Shown: positions 1 through 9,655, counted from the stretch's first letter. The stretch: DNA of 64,000 nt from Pseudooceanicola nanhaiensis (GCF_020171315.1 NZ_JAIUZP010000002.1:1-64000), one strand, 5' to 3'. A program made the numbers and translations. Notes: a model not told the origin generated them from the sequence alone.

Positions 1-31
1 GGCGCGCGCGGATGCAGTATCCGCGCGCGCC
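1..31 (-). terminator. Hairpin terminator after the minus-strand RTX gene
   Basis: A perfect 12-bp GC-rich stem (GGCGCGCGCGGA pairing with TCCGCGCGCGCC) closes a 7-base loop, 6 bases past the stop codon of the RTX gene. Any U-tract would lie beyond the window start, so it cannot be confirmed. Confidence 0.6.
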
Positions 32-37
32 ACGCGA

Positions 38-1528
38 TCAGAGCAGGAAATCTGCTTCGGTCAGGCCAACGGTGCCTAGAAGATCAATCCGCATGTCGCT
101 GGCGCCGTCGCCGTCAATATCGACGCGCACGATGGTGTTGCCAGCAGCTTGTTCGGAGGTGCGGATCGACGGGCCAGTTCCCGGGAAGCTCCCCAGCAGG
201 ACGATGTCGAAGGTGCCATCAATCACGCCGGACAGGTTCAGAAGATCCTCGCCCACTGTGAAGTCCAGGATCTGGTCGGGGGTTGCATTTGTGCTGACAG
301 CCGCCCGGTTGAAGACGAAGACGTCAAGTCCTTCGCCACCCGTCATCTCATCCGTGCCCAACCCGCCGTTCAGGGTGTCGTTTCCATCATCGCCTTTCAG
401 CGTGTCCGAGCCACGCCCGCCTTGCAGGAGGTCGTCGCCGTCCCCGCCATTGAGCGTGTCCGATCCGACCCGGCCCATCAGCACGTCGTCGCCGGCGTCG
501 CCGTTCAGCTTGTCATTGCCGCGCCCGCCATCGAGCGTGTCCTGGCCCAGCCCGCCGTCGATCGTGTCGACGCTGCCGTCGCCCGAAAGCATGTTGTCGC
601 CGGCGTTGCCAATCAGGAGGTTCTTGGACTTGTTCCCGCCGCCGTCGATATCCTCGGATCCCAGAAGCGTCAGGTTCTCTATGTTGTCGCTAAGAGTGAA
701 ACTGACGACGCTCTGCACCGTGTCCAGACCTTCGTCGTCCAGTTCGGACAGCGACATCGCTGAATCATCGACGATGAAGGTGTCGTCGCCCGCCCCGCCA
801 AACACTGTGCCTTGCACGATGCCGCCGCGCCCGTCGAATACGTCGTTGCCCTCGTCGAGGGTGACGTCCCCGACAATCTCGCCGGAGTTGAGGATCGTGT
901 CGGCCCCGAACGACCCTTGCACGGCGACGAGGTTGCCGCCGGTGATCAGCCCGGTGTTGATCAATGTATTGTCGTCTCCGGAGAAGCGGACCCCGGTCCT
1001 GGTCGCTGAGACCGTTCCGGAGTTCACGATTGTCGCAGTTCCGGCCGCGTCGATGCCGACGGTCCCGGTGCTGCCATCGGTCTGGATGATGCCCGCATTG
1101 GACACGTATCCGCCCTGACCGTCGATCACGATCCCACGCGCCCCGAATATCTGCCCGGTGTTCGTCACGGACGCGGCGTCGCCTATGATCTGGACCCCCG
1201 CGTCTGACACCCCCCGGATGAACCCGGCGTTTGCGATCTTGTGATCGGCACCGAACAATTCGATCCCGTCGCTGCCGGCAATGATCGACCCACCTGCGTC
1301 GACTGTGATCTTATGGCCGCTCGATCCGCTGTCCGAGCTGACGCCGTCGGCGTCCTCACTAAAGATCGAGCCCTGTACGACGAGATTCACGTTGGACAGC
1401 GCTTGAAAGTCGAAGGCGTCTGCGAAGCCCGAATTCGACAAACGTCCGGTCTCGATCACCACCACCATGTCGCCGCTTGCCGCAACGTCGAATCCGTCAG
1501 AATCAATTCCAATAAATGTAAGTGTCAT
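38..1528 (-). CDS. RTX calcium-binding protein, probable type I secretion substrate
   Basis: A 496-residue acidic protein with no Sec signal. The first ~230 residues are degenerate repeats of the type xxNxGxIxG, suggesting a beta-helix or adhesin-like stalk. They are followed by a DTVQSVVSFTL...NIENLTL segment common in RTX proteins, then about eight GGxGxDxLx nonapeptides (residues ~310-420) that should form a Ca2+-binding beta-roll. The C-terminal ~75 residues would carry the uncleaved type I secretion signal. The ATG at 1528 was chosen because AGGAGG lies 6 bases upstream; the reading frame also extends 13 codons further without a ribosome site. It is divergent from a second RTX gene across ~300 bp of shared promoter DNA. 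No ABC or HlyD exporter is in the window. Exact function (adhesin, S-layer or enzyme) is unknown. Confidence 0.85.
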   Translation of the reverse strand: MTLTFIGIDSDGFDVAASGDMVVVIETGRLSNSGFADAFDFQALSNVNLVVQGSIFSEDADGVSSDSGSSGHKITVDAGGSIIAGSDGIELFGADHKIANAGFIRGVSDAGVQIIGDAASVTNTGQIFGARGIVIDGQGGYVSNAGIIQTDGSTGTVGIDAAGTATIVNSGTVSATRTGVRFSGDDNTLINTGLITGGNLVAVQGSFGADTILNSGEIVGDVTLDEGNDVFDGRGGIVQGTVFGGAGDDTFIVDDSAMSLSELDDEGLDTVQSVVSFTLSDNIENLTLLGSEDIDGGGNKSKNLLIGNAGDNMLSGDGSVDTIDGGLGQDTLDGGRGNDKLNGDAGDDVLMGRVGSDTLNGGDGDDLLQGGRGSDTLKGDDGNDTLNGGLGTDEMTGGEGLDVFVFNRAAVSTNATPDQILDFTVGEDLLNLSGVIDGTFDIVLLGSFPGTGPSIRTSEQAAGNTIVRVDIDGDGASDMRIDLLGTVGLTEADFLL

Positions 1529-1826
1529 TGATAGCCTCCTGCTACCGTGCCAAAATCGACAGACCATCGTAGCCGGTTTGGTGTTCGCATTCTATCGGGT
1601 TGAAACGGGGGGGCTGATTGGGGCGGGAAGGACGTTTCCGCGCTTGGTGTCCTCCAATGGGAACCTCGTTGGAGTTGAGGGACGAGCAGGGGGCAGGTCA
1701 TAGGGCCTGATCTCTGGCTCGTCCGGTCTCGGGTGGGCCATTCGACAACTCGGGGTTGAGAGCCGTTGAAGCGATGAAAAGTCCATGTTTTTATGACCAG
1801 AACTTTTCGCCAACGGGGGACGTGGC

Positions 1827-3368
1827 ATGGCAATCATTGATGGAACGACTGACAGCGAGACGCTCAACGGCACTGTCGGTGATGACACGATCAACGGATT
1901 GGCCGGCGACGACACGATTTTCGGTGACGACGGAAATGACGAATACAATGGTGGGGATGGCGACGATCATTTCTACAATAGCGAAGGGGATGACACCTCC
2001 TATGGTGGGGCCGGTGCGGACTGGTTCCACTTCTCCCTCGAGAAGACGACGGTGCTCGACGCCGAAACCTTCGACGGTGGCGACGGTGACGATGTCCTCG
2101 ACATCGACCTGAGTGCCGAAACAACCGCCTTCACCCTTGACACCCGCCCCGACGGCGATGGGTTCGGCACCGCTAGCTACGGGCTGCGCTTCACCGGCGT
2201 GGAGGAATATTCCATCCGCTCCGGGGCCGGGGATGACGTGATCTACATCGACAACGCCAAGCGGGCCGAGGTGCAGTCCGGCGACGGGAACGACTACGTC
2301 GAAGCGGGCAACAGCGCCCAATGGGAGAGCAATGGCGGCGCCCTTTGGTCGTCGAGTGCAACCGTGTTCAAGGGCGGTGGCGGCGACGACACGCTGGTGG
2401 GGGCGAATGGCGAGGATTCCCTCCTCGGGGGTAGCGACAACGATTCCCTCATCGGCGGGGGCGGCGACGACGTGCTGGAAGGCGGTGGTGGCGACGATGT
2501 CCTGCAGGGCGACAGCGGCAAGGATCTCCTCGTCGGCGACGGCGGCAACGACACGCTCTCCGGTGGTGGCGGTGGCGACCGGCTGATCGGTGGCCAAGGG
2601 GCCGATCTGCTCGATGGCGATAGCGGTCATGACACGCTGTTCGGCGGCGATGGCAACGATACGCTCTACGGGGGCGGCGGTAGTGACGAACTCTACGGTC
2701 AGAACGGCAGCGACGTCATGTTCGGGGGGCGCGGCAACGACACGCTGTGGGGAAGCGATGGCGGTGACCTTATGATGGGCAACAATGGTGCCGATGATTT
2801 CTATGGTCTCGCGGGAAAGGACACCATCAAAGGCGGTTCGGGCAATGATCGGATGTTTGGAGGGGATCAGGCGGACCAGTTGGAAGGCGGCGGCAATGCG
2901 GATACCATGTACGGTGAAGGTGGCGACGATATCCTCTACGGGGGGTCGGGCAATGACCTTATGGCGGGGTCCGACGGCAACGACACGCTCTATGGGGGCA
3001 ACGGCGCGGACGTCCTCTTTGCCGTAGTCGGGGCGGATATCCTTTTCGGCGACGGCGGAAACGACAGATTCCATTTTGACCAGGGGATCCACACTGCGAC
3101 CGGTGGCGGAGGCTATGACACTTTCACCTTCGTGTCCGATTCCGATACCGTGGTGATCACCGATTTCGACGCGGATAACCGGGAAAAGATTGATCTGCGC
3201 GTCGTGCCCAACGTTGTCGATTTTGCCGATATGCTGGCCAACCACCTGGTCGACGACGGCGGCAACGCCAAGATCGTCTACGGGACCATCTCTATCCTGC
3301 TGGAGGGTATATCGGTGTCCGAGATCGGTTTCGGTTTGGCCTATTCGGGTTCGGACTTCTACTTCTAG
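1827..3368 (+). CDS. RTX repeat protein (hemolysin-type calcium-binding)
   Basis: A 513-residue, very acidic protein made almost entirely of GGxGxDxLx nonapeptides: a short block at residues ~10-65, a non-repeat insert at ~70-180, then an almost continuous array at ~185-420. The C-terminus (ITDFDADNREKIDL onward) looks like the serralysin-type RTX tail that carries the type I export signal. No protease HExxH or other catalytic motif is visible, so it may be structural or an adhesin. The ATG at 1827 is preceded by a GGGGGA ribosome site. It forms a divergent pair with the RTX gene at 38-1528, and both may share one secretion system encoded elsewhere. Confidence 0.85.
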   Translation: MAIIDGTTDSETLNGTVGDDTINGLAGDDTIFGDDGNDEYNGGDGDDHFYNSEGDDTSYGGAGADWFHFSLEKTTVLDAETFDGGDGDDVLDIDLSAETTAFTLDTRPDGDGFGTASYGLRFTGVEEYSIRSGAGDDVIYIDNAKRAEVQSGDGNDYVEAGNSAQWESNGGALWSSSATVFKGGGGDDTLVGANGEDSLLGGSDNDSLIGGGGDDVLEGGGGDDVLQGDSGKDLLVGDGGNDTLSGGGGGDRLIGGQGADLLDGDSGHDTLFGGDGNDTLYGGGGSDELYGQNGSDVMFGGRGNDTLWGSDGGDLMMGNNGADDFYGLAGKDTIKGGSGNDRMFGGDQADQLEGGGNADTMYGEGGDDILYGGSGNDLMAGSDGNDTLYGGNGADVLFAVVGADILFGDGGNDRFHFDQGIHTATGGGGYDTFTFVSDSDTVVITDFDADNREKIDLRVVPNVVDFADMLANHLVDDGGNAKIVYGTISILLEGISVSEIGFGLAYSGSDFYF

Positions 3369-3881
3369 GAGGGGCAGGACGCATAGCCAGAACATGACGG
3401 TCGCGTTGGCCGCTATCGTGCTGTTCTGGGTATGAGCCCTGAGCCTAAGCCTGATAGTGGGAGACGGGTGCCAGCATCTTGTCCCTATCCTCGTGGACGC
3501 CATCTCCGTCACACGACCTGGGCCTGCATCCCGACAGTGATCGTCGTGGGTGCCGGCCTGAATGACTGAGCACTCCTGTGTGCTGGCTGCACCGTTCGCC
3601 GGGTTAGTTTCCAGCCTCTCCGCTAGCCCAGCGATCCGCACTGGCTTTGGTCCCTCTGGATGCACCCGGCATCTCACGGTTATGCCGAGACACTAGAGGC
3701 TGGGCCGGGGGGGGCGCTGCCACGCGACGGATCATGTGAAGGTGCCAGCCTGGCAGGCACGGTGATTCCGAGCCGCTCAACTGCGGGACACTCTGCCTGT
3801 AAGTCATTGATCTATAATAGGCAGATCGGCCCGATGCGCGGGGCGCTCATGCGCTGACTTGTAACGATTTTTCGGGGGAAG
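3369..3881. other. Non-coding gap of about 510 bp
   Basis: Lies between the RTX gene and tRNA-Tyr. The short frames in it have no convincing ribosome sites or domain-like composition. I see no promoter pair, repeat or transposase remnant that I can defend. Confidence 0.5.
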
Positions 3882-3965
3882 TGGTGGGCGACCCTGGAAT
3901 CGAACCAGGCATGGGTCTCCCCGGCGGAGTTACAGTCCGCTGCCGCACCTTGCAGCTCGTCGCCC
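3882..3965 (-). tRNA. tRNA-Tyr (anticodon GUA)
   Basis: The minus strand folds as a class II tRNA: 7-bp acceptor GGGCGAC/GTCGCCC, anticodon stem GCGGA/TCCGC around the loop CTGTAAC (GUA at the anticodon), a long variable arm, and T-stem CCTGG/CCAGG with loop TTCGATT. Discriminator A and an encoded CCA follow. The D-stem is short (3 bp), as expected for this class. Confidence 0.93.
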
Positions 3966-4164
3966 ACATCCGTCAGCCGCCGTAGCGTGCCGCTGATGTG
4001 AGGGGGTGATTACAAGCGCGGTCGGGGGGCGTCAACAGGAAAATCCCGACTTTTTCGGTGCCGGTCCTAACGGCAAGCGACTTGCGCCTGCGGGCGGGCA
4101 ATGTCACAGACATGAGACGGTGCAGAGGGCGCGGAAACCGCCCGGAACAGGAAAGATCGGCGCG

Positions 4165-4941
4165 ATGAAAAAGCCCAAGTGGGTCATCGAGAAGGAGCAG
4201 GGCCGCAAGGCCGCCGCGGCAGAAACCGTCTGGCTGTTCGGCCTGCATGCGGTGCGCGATGCGCTCGAGAACCCCGCCCGCGAGAAACTGCGCCTGATGG
4301 TCACCAAGAACGCGGCCGACAAGCTGGCCGAGGCGATCGCCAAGGGCGGGATCGAGCCCGAGGTCGTCGACCCGCGCAAGTTCACCGCGCCCATCGATCC
4401 GCAGTCCGTTCACCAGGGGGCCGCGCTGGAGGTCAAGCCGCTCGACTGGGGCTCGCTGACGGACCGCTGCCTGGGCGACGGTCAGCGCCCGCCGCGCGTG
4501 GTGATGCTGGACCGGGTGACCGATCCGCACAACGTGGGCGCGATCCTGCGCTCGGCCGAGGTCTTCGGCGCCGTGGCCGTCGTGGCCCCGCGCCATCATT
4601 CCGCGCCCGAGACCGGCGCCCTGGCCAAGACCGCCAGCGGCGCCCTGGAACGCCAGCCCTACCTGCGGGTGCGCAACCTCTCCGACGCGATGGAGGAACT
4701 GCGCAAGATGGGCTACCTCCTGCTGGGTCTGGACGGCGAGGCGGAGCAGACCATCGAACAGGCCGTCGAGGGCCATCGCGACCGCCCCGTGGCGCTGGTG
4801 CTGGGGGCCGAAGGCCCGGGCCTGCGCCAGAAGACGCGCGAAACCTGCGATGCGCTGGTAAAGATCGAATTCGCTGGCAGCTTCGGGTCGCTCAACGTCT
4901 CCAACGCGGCGGCGGTGGCGCTCTACGCGGCCAAGGGCTGA
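4165..4941 (+). CDS. rlmB: 23S rRNA 2'-O-ribose methyltransferase, RlmB type (SpoU/TrmH family)
   Basis: A 258-residue cytoplasmic enzyme expected to methylate the 2'-OH of the conserved guanosine 2251 of 23S rRNA using SAM. Residues ~15-85 form the N-terminal substrate-binding domain (VWLFGLHAVRDAL). The SPOUT knot domain shows the three family motifs: LDRVTDPHNVGAILRSAE, ALVLGAEGPGL and SLNVSNAAAVALY. The ATG at 4165 has an AGGAAAG ribosome site; upstream in-frame codons run towards the tRNA and lack one. It is divergent from tRNA-Tyr. The specific rRNA target is inferred from family resemblance; a tRNA target is possible within SpoU. Confidence 0.92.
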   Translation: MKKPKWVIEKEQGRKAAAAETVWLFGLHAVRDALENPAREKLRLMVTKNAADKLAEAIAKGGIEPEVVDPRKFTAPIDPQSVHQGAALEVKPLDWGSLTDRCLGDGQRPPRVVMLDRVTDPHNVGAILRSAEVFGAVAVVAPRHHSAPETGALAKTASGALERQPYLRVRNLSDAMEELRKMGYLLLGLDGEAEQTIEQAVEGHRDRPVALVLGAEGPGLRQKTRETCDALVKIEFAGSFGSLNVSNAAAVALYAAKG

Positions 4942-5497
4942 GGCAGCCCGAGGGACGTTGATGCCCCGGACGTCGGGGCGCGATAAGGCCAGATTTGCGA
5001 CCGCAGTAGGGGCTCCGGCTCGGTATGCAGGCCGGGCGCCTCTCTCATGAAATCGCGCCCGCTCGCGACAAGGCAGGCCGGGTGACGCCCGATGATCGCG
5101 TCGCAGGCGGGACGGCAGGGCAGGCGGTTTGGCCGATCATCAGGCCGGGCGCTCAGGCGCAATGCGACAACCGTCGGCCCAACCGGGCGGACGACCCCGG
5201 ACGCCCCCGTCAACCGTTACATCCCGTTCACGTTTCCATGAGCGCCCCTTTTCTCGGCGCATGTGCCCCATATGTAACATCGCGAGACGTTGGTGCGGAA
5301 CCCCAGCGTTTCCTTTCACTGTCCCTCGTTCCGTGACTGTGCCCGGGGTATCGACCCCGGGCCTTTTTTTGTCCGCCATCACGGACCCGCCAGAAACCCC
5401 TGCCACGTCAGCCGCTTGGACGGTCCGCGCCAATGTTGTGGGCGGGGCTGCAGGCTTTGCGCTTCCCAGCTGGCGGGCAGGGGGATAGCGTGGCGAA
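4942..5497. other. 556-bp gap with an orphan terminator and possible small RNA
   Basis: No convincing protein gene. A short GCCCCG/CGGGGC hairpin without a U-tract follows rlmB. Near 5293-5336 GCGGAAC can pair with GTTCCGT to make a long-range stem, directly followed by the strong terminator at 5341-5370. This could be the 3' part of a plus-strand small RNA. No promoter could be fixed. Confidence 0.4.
5341..5370 (+). terminator. Rho-independent terminator without an obvious gene
   Basis: A 9-bp stem GCCCGGGGT/ACCCCGGGC with an ATCG loop, followed by C and seven Ts. It reads on the plus strand. The nearest plus-strand gene, rlmB, ends 400 bp upstream, and the next gene starts 128 bp downstream. 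Confidence 0.85.
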
Positions 5498-5971
5498 ATG
5501 AGCGAGACCTATTCCGACGCAGAGCTGAAGACGATTCTGACCACGACGAAGACGGTTGCCGTCGTCGGCGTGTCAACCAATGCGGTGCGGCCCAGCTATT
5601 ACGTGGCGCGCTATCTGAAGCTGAAGGGGTTCAAGGTGATCCCGGTGAACCCCGGCCATGCGGGGACCGAGATCTTCGGGGAACGCATCCGCGCGTCGAT
5701 TGCGGAGATCGACGAGCCCGTGGACATGATCGACATCTTTCGCCGGTCGGAACATGTGCTGCCCATCGTCGAGGAGGCGCTGGAGGCGCTGCCGGGGCTC
5801 AAGACCGTCTGGATGCAGATCGGGGTCGAAAATGCCGAGGCCGCGGCCCTGGCCCGGGCGGCGGGCAAGGCGGTGATCATGAACCGCTGCCCCAAGATCG
5901 AGTACCAGCGGCTCTTTGGCGAGCTGCGCCTTGGCGGCTTCGCGACGGGCGTGATTTCCTCGAAACTCTGA
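5498..5971 (+). CDS. CoA-binding domain protein (YccU/CoA_binding_2 family)
   Basis: A 157-residue single-domain Rossmann-like protein. The N-terminal VAVVGVSTN...RPSYYVARYL and KGFKVIPVNP match the CoA-binding fold shared with succinyl-CoA synthetase alpha subunits. The tail MNRCPKIEYQRL is typical of the short YccU-type proteins. No partner domain is present, and the cellular role of the family is not well defined. The ATG at 5498 follows a weak purine-rich GGGGATAG. It stands alone on the plus strand, convergent with hisE. Confidence 0.82.
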   Translation: MSETYSDAELKTILTTTKTVAVVGVSTNAVRPSYYVARYLKLKGFKVIPVNPGHAGTEIFGERIRASIAEIDEPVDMIDIFRRSEHVLPIVEEALEALPGLKTVWMQIGVENAEAAALARAAGKAVIMNRCPKIEYQRLFGELRLGGFATGVISSKL

Positions 5972-6030
5972 CGCCGCACGTCTGCGCCTGCGCCGTCCTG
6001 TACCGGCCCGGGGGCAGGGGCAGGGGCGGT

Positions 6031-6348
6031 TCAGCCCTTCGGGCGGGCCGCCTTCTCCGCGATGCCCGAGGTGCCCTCGCGCCGCGCCAACTCGCCATAG
6101 ACATCGTCCAGCGTCACGTCGCGCGCGGCCAGCATCACCAGCAGGTGATAGAGCACGTCCGCCGCCTCGCTGGTCAGCCGGGCCTTGTCGCCCCTGGTCG
6201 CCTCGATGATCGCCTCGATGGCCTCTTCGCCGAACTTCTCGGCGCATTTCTCGGGGCCCTTGGCAAAGAGCTTGGCGGTCCAGGAGGTGTCCGGGTCCGC
6301 GCCCTTGCGGCTTTCGATGGTGGCGAAAAGCTCGTCCAGAACGCTCAT
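6031..6348 (-). CDS. hisE: Phosphoribosyl-ATP pyrophosphatase
   Basis: A 105-residue all-alpha MazG-like protein that hydrolyses phosphoribosyl-ATP to phosphoribosyl-AMP, the second step of histidine synthesis. The metal-binding helices are visible: [13 protein letters not shown] and [14 protein letters not shown]. It is a stand-alone HisE rather than the HisIE fusion; hisI is not in the window. The start at 6348 overlaps the hisF stop by 4 bases (ATGA type), so the two are translationally coupled. It is the last gene of the minus-strand his run. Confidence 0.95.
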   Translation of the reverse strand: MSVLDELFATIESRKGADPDTSWTAKLFAKGPEKCAEKFGEEAIEAIIEATRGDKARLTSEAADVLYHLLVMLAARDVTLDDVYGELARREGTSGIAEKAARPKG

Positions 6349-7106
6349 GTCTGCCTCACGGGGATGCCCGCCGCGGCCATGTGGGCCTTGGCCTCGGCAA
6401 TGGTGTAATCGCCGAAGTGGAAGATCGAGGCCGCCAGAACGGCAGAGGCGTGGCCCTCGGTGATCCCCTCGACGAGGTGGTCGAGGTTGCCGACGCCGCC
6501 CGAGGCGATGACCGGGATCGAGACCGCATCGGAAATCGCGCGCGTCAGCGGAATGTTGAAGCCCGCGCGGGTGCCGTCGCGGTCCATCGAGGTCAGCAGG
6601 ATCTCTCCCGCGCCCTTCTCGGCCACGGTGCGGGCGAATTCGACGGCGTTGATGCCCGTGGGCTTGCGGCCGCCGTGGGTGAAGATCTCCCACCGGCCCG
6701 GCGCCACGGTCTTGGCGTCGATCGCCACCACGATGCACTGTGCGCCGAAGTGATCGGCGGCCTCGGCCACGACATTCGGGTTCGCCACGGCGGCAGAGTT
6801 GAAGCTGACCTTGTCGGCGCCGGCCAGCAGCAGGTTGCGCACGTCCTGCACGGTCCGCACGCCGCCGCCCACGGTCAGCGGCACATAGCAGCTTTCGGCG
6901 GTGCGGGTGACCACGTCGAACATGGTGCCGCGGTTTTCGTGGGTGGCGTGGATGTCGAGGAAGCAGATCTCGTCTGCACCCGCGGCGTCATAGGCCTTGG
7001 CAGCATCCACGGGGTCGCCCGCATCGCGCAGGTCCACGAAGTTCACGCCTTTCACCACGCGGCCATCGGCCACGTCGAGGCAGGGAATGATCCGGGTTTT
7101 GAGCAT
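6345..7106 (-). CDS. hisF: Imidazole glycerol phosphate synthase, cyclase subunit
   Basis: A 253-residue TIM barrel. With HisH it turns PRFAR and ammonia into IGP and AICAR. Asp11 (IIPCLDV) and the second catalytic Asp (VVAIDAK) are present, as are the phosphate-binding glycine loops ([17 protein letters not shown]). Length is normal. It is coupled to hisE by a 4-base overlap. Its partner hisH is ~2.6 kb upstream on the same strand, with plus-strand genes in between. Confidence 0.97.
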   Translation of the reverse strand: MLKTRIIPCLDVADGRVVKGVNFVDLRDAGDPVDAAKAYDAAGADEICFLDIHATHENRGTMFDVVTRTAESCYVPLTVGGGVRTVQDVRNLLLAGADKVSFNSAAVANPNVVAEAADHFGAQCIVVAIDAKTVAPGRWEIFTHGGRKPTGINAVEFARTVAEKGAGEILLTSMDRDGTRAGFNIPLTRAISDAVSIPVIASGGVGNLDHLVEGITEGHASAVLAASIFHFGDYTIAEAKAHMAAAGIPVRQT

Positions 7107-7164
7107 GGTCGTCCTTCGTCGCGTTGCCTCTCTCTAGGCCCTTGCCGCAGGAAGGGCAATCACC

Positions 7165-7653
7165 TCAGCGGGTGGCGGCAACGCGGGCAAGCGCATCGCG
7201 CACGATCAGCCTGTGAAACGGCATCACTGCCGCAAGATAGAGCCGCCCCAGCAGGTTGTTGCGTTGCACCCATGTCGCCATGTGAAGCCGCTCTCCCTCG
7301 CGCAGCAGGGCAATGCGAAAGTTGAGGTGGCTGTCATCGAAGCCCAGCAGGATCTCTCCCGCGGTGTCGTCGCCGCCGCGGTAGGTGATGGGGAAGGGCA
7401 GGCGGCCCTCGGCGTCCGGCGCGGCCCGGCGCAGGCCGAAGGGGCGCATCAGCGTGTTGCGCAGCGCCAGCAGGCGCCGGGCCCAGCCGGGCATGGCAAG
7501 GGCGGTGGCAAGGGCCTGATCCAGCGGCAGGGCGCTGGTCACCGCGTAGCCGTCGATGAAATCGCCGGGGCGCACATGGGACCAGAGGTGGCTTCGGGCG
7601 GGCAGCGGCTCCACCGCGACGTTGCGCAGGGCGGTGCAGGGCAGGGACGACAT
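7165..7653 (-). CDS. DUF2867 domain protein
   Basis: A 162-residue protein lying between hisA and hisF on the his strand. The family signature region is seen in HVRPGDFIDGYAV near the N-terminus and GRLPFPITYRG...GEILLGFDDSHLNFR in the middle, ending with WVQRNNLLGRLYLAAVMPFHRLIV. The ATG at 7653 has GAGGAGG 6 bases upstream; the longer open frame above it is Arg/Pro-rich shadow. DUF2867 proteins have no established function. Position alone does not prove a histidine role. Confidence 0.8.
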   Translation of the reverse strand: MSSLPCTALRNVAVEPLPARSHLWSHVRPGDFIDGYAVTSALPLDQALATALAMPGWARRLLALRNTLMRPFGLRRAAPDAEGRLPFPITYRGGDDTAGEILLGFDDSHLNFRIALLREGERLHMATWVQRNNLLGRLYLAAVMPFHRLIVRDALARVAATR

Positions 7654-7886
7654 GGGCGGCCTCCTCGGACGGTGTCGGGCAGAGGGTCGGCGAGGGGGCG
7701 TTTTGGCGCAAGACGCCGCGGTGACGCAGGGTGGCAGGCATCGAGAACCCGTATGCTGCACGGCCCCTGCAATGGTCCCGGCATCTGCGCAGAGACCGGC
7801 CTCACCATCGGCGGAGCCTTGCCACGCAGGGCTCCCACGGGAACCGAGGCGCGTCTCAACGTGTTGGTGCGCAAAGGAGACACGTC

Positions 7887-8282
7887 ATGAAACAGATACT
7901 GGCAAGCTCCCTCCTGGCCGTCATGGCCAACCCAGAATTGTCCGCCCTCGAACGCGTGAGGTCGGACCGGAGCGTCACGGCCACGACCGATTTGCTCGAA
8001 GACATCCTGCGCGAGGTCGGCGTGCCGCTCTCGGCCCGCGTCGATCACGAGGAAGGGGCCGTCTGGGGCGCCCAGTCCCTTGCCCGGGCTCAACTGCTGA
8101 TCTTCGTGCCCCCCGGTGCCAAGGACAAGGTGCCGCTGCGCGTGCTGGTCTACGAGGACGAGACCGGGGAGGTCTGGCTGCGCTACGGCGAGATCGCCGA
8201 GGACAACTACCGCGCCGATCCGGAACTCTGCGCGGCCCAGATGGAAAGCGCCCTCGTGGCCATCGCCCGCGAAGCCGCTTGA
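7887..8282 (+). CDS. DUF302 domain protein
   Basis: A 131-residue protein, antisense to the surrounding his genes. The DUF302 core is recognisable: ARVDHEEGA, then QLLIFVPPG, LPLRVLVYEDE-like VPLRVLVYEDETGEVWLRY and a C-terminal helix. The ATG at 7887 follows AGGAGA. Members of this family are often periplasmic or lipid-binding-like, but no clear signal peptide is visible here. It converges with hisA and shares a bidirectional terminator with it. Function is unknown. Confidence 0.8.
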   Translation: MKQILASSLLAVMANPELSALERVRSDRSVTATTDLLEDILREVGVPLSARVDHEEGAVWGAQSLARAQLLIFVPPGAKDKVPLRVLVYEDETGEVWLRYGEIAEDNYRADPELCAAQMESALVAIAREAA

Positions 8283-8343
8283 GGGATGTTTGCAAACCGC
8301 CGAGGGGTTGTTTGCAAACTCTCTGCCCATAGCCCTGAACGAC

Positions 8344-8368
8344 AAAGGCGCCCAGCTTGGGCGCCTTT
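8344..8368. terminator. Bidirectional terminator between the DUF302 gene and hisA
   Basis: An 11-bp perfect stem AAAGGCGCCCA/TGGGCGCCTTT with a GCT loop. T residues flank it on both strands, so it can serve the convergent transcripts on each side. Confidence 0.85.
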
Positions 8369-8401
8369 ATGGGTTTGCTCTGCTGTGCGTCTGTTCGGGG
8401 C

Positions 8402-9124
8402 TCAGCCCTTCAGGACGGCAAGCGCCTCGGCGAGGTCGATGGCCCCATCATAGAGGGCCCGGCCCGAGATTGCCCCGTTCAGCGCCGCGCCGCAGTCCTT
8501 CAGCGCCTGCAGGTCCGCGATGGAGGACACACCGCCCGAGGCGATGACCGGGATCGAGACCGCGTTGGCAAGCGCAGCCGTCGCCTCGACGTTGGGGCCC
8601 TGCATCGCGCCGTCCCGGTTGATGTCGGTGTAGATGATCGCCGCGACGCCTGCGTCCTCGAAGCTCTTGGCGAGGTCGGTCACCATGACGTCGGTCTCTT
8701 CCGCCCAGCCCCGGGTCGCGACCCGGCCATTGCGGGCGTCGATGCCGACGGCCACCTTGCCGGGGAAGGCCGCGGCTGCCTCGCGCACCAGCGCGGGGTT
8801 TTCCACTGCCACGGTCCCGAGGATCACGCGGGCGAGACCCTTGTCCAGCCAGGTCTCGATGGTCTTCATGTCGCGGATGCCACCGCCCAGCTGTGCGGGC
8901 ACCTTGCACTCGCGCAGGATCGCCTCGACCGGGGCGGCGTTCACGGGCTCACCGGCAAAGGCGCCGTTCAGGTCCACGAGGTGCAGCCACTCGCAGCCCG
9001 CCTCGACAAAGGCCCGGGCCTGGGCCGCGGGATCGTCGTTGAAGACGGTCGCCTTCTCCATGTCGCCCTTGTAGAGCCGCACGGCATTGCCGTCCTTCAG
9101 GTCGATCGCGGGGTAGAGGATCAT
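8402..9124 (-). CDS. hisA: ProFAR isomerase (HisA)
   Basis: A 240-residue TIM barrel that isomerises ProFAR to PRFAR, the step before HisFH. Asp8 (YPAIDL) and the second catalytic Asp (IYTDINRDG) are present, with the phosphate loops QLGGGIRD and IASGGVSS. Two in-frame ATGs lie 6 bases apart (9130 and 9124). The inner one was chosen because GAAAGGG then sits at proper spacing. It is separated from hisH by a plus-strand DUF2147 gene, so it probably has its own promoter. Confidence 0.96.
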   Translation of the reverse strand: MILYPAIDLKDGNAVRLYKGDMEKATVFNDDPAAQARAFVEAGCEWLHLVDLNGAFAGEPVNAAPVEAILRECKVPAQLGGGIRDMKTIETWLDKGLARVILGTVAVENPALVREAAAAFPGKVAVGIDARNGRVATRGWAEETDVMVTDLAKSFEDAGVAAIIYTDINRDGAMQGPNVEATAALANAVSIPVIASGGVSSIADLQALKDCGAALNGAISGRALYDGAIDLAEALAVLKG

Positions 9125-9271
9125 CTGCATCCCTTTCTTCTGGCCAGCGGGCCCTTCCGGCCGCGCGGGCGGTTTCGCATGACGTGACGGGATTTGCAAC
9201 GCGGCCCTCGCAAGGCTTGCGCGGTCCCGGGGCCTCGCGGCAGGATCGCGGCACATGCAAGGGAGGAGCGC

Positions 9272-9655
9272 ATGAGATACATGAAAACCGCACTGGCGGC
9301 GCTGGTGCTGACGGCCGGTGGTGCCCTGGCCGATCCGGTGGAGGGGATGTGGCAGACGCAGGTCGATGACGGGGCCTATGCCATCGTGCAGATCGCGCCC
9401 TGCGGCGCGGAAATCTGCGGGACCATTGCCCGCACGTTCCGGTCCGGCGGCGAGTACAAGAGCGACAATCTGGGCCGCAAGCTGGTCTGGGATATGGTGG
9501 CCAAGGGGGGCGGGGCCTATGGCAACGGCAAGATCTGGCAGCCGTCGACCGACAAGGTCTACCGCTCCAAGATGATGCTGAGCGGCGATACGCTGGCGGT
9601 CTCGGGCTGCGTGGGGCCGATCTGCAAGAAGCAGACCTGGACGCGGGTGAAATAG
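9272..9655 (+). CDS. Exported DUF2147 protein
   Basis: A 127-residue protein with a signal peptide ([20 protein letters not shown], cut before DP). The mature part is a small beta-rich domain: [36 protein letters not shown]-like [16 protein letters not shown]. These are hallmarks of DUF2147, which is periplasmic and uncharacterised. Four cysteines could form two disulfides. The ATG at 9272 follows GGGAGGAG. It sits opposite hisH and hisA, an arrangement I associate with Rhodobacterales. Confidence 0.85.
   Translation: MRYMKTALAALVLTAGGALADPVEGMWQTQVDDGAYAIVQIAPCGAEICGTIARTFRSGGEYKSDNLGRKLVWDMVAKGGGAYGNGKIWQPSTDKVYRSKMMLSGDTLAVSGCVGPICKKQTWTRVK

Noticed and set aside
2300-3050. Tandem repeats that could be taken for a CRISPR-like or satellite array
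   Set aside because: They are the 27-bp coding units of RTX nonapeptides in frame.
1791-3677. 628-codon open frame opposite the second RTX gene
   Set aside because: Val/Ala/Ile-rich mirror of the RTX repeats, no own features.
3604-3857. Short frames in the gap after the RTX gene
   Set aside because: No ribosome site, no hydrophobic or domain pattern on either strand.
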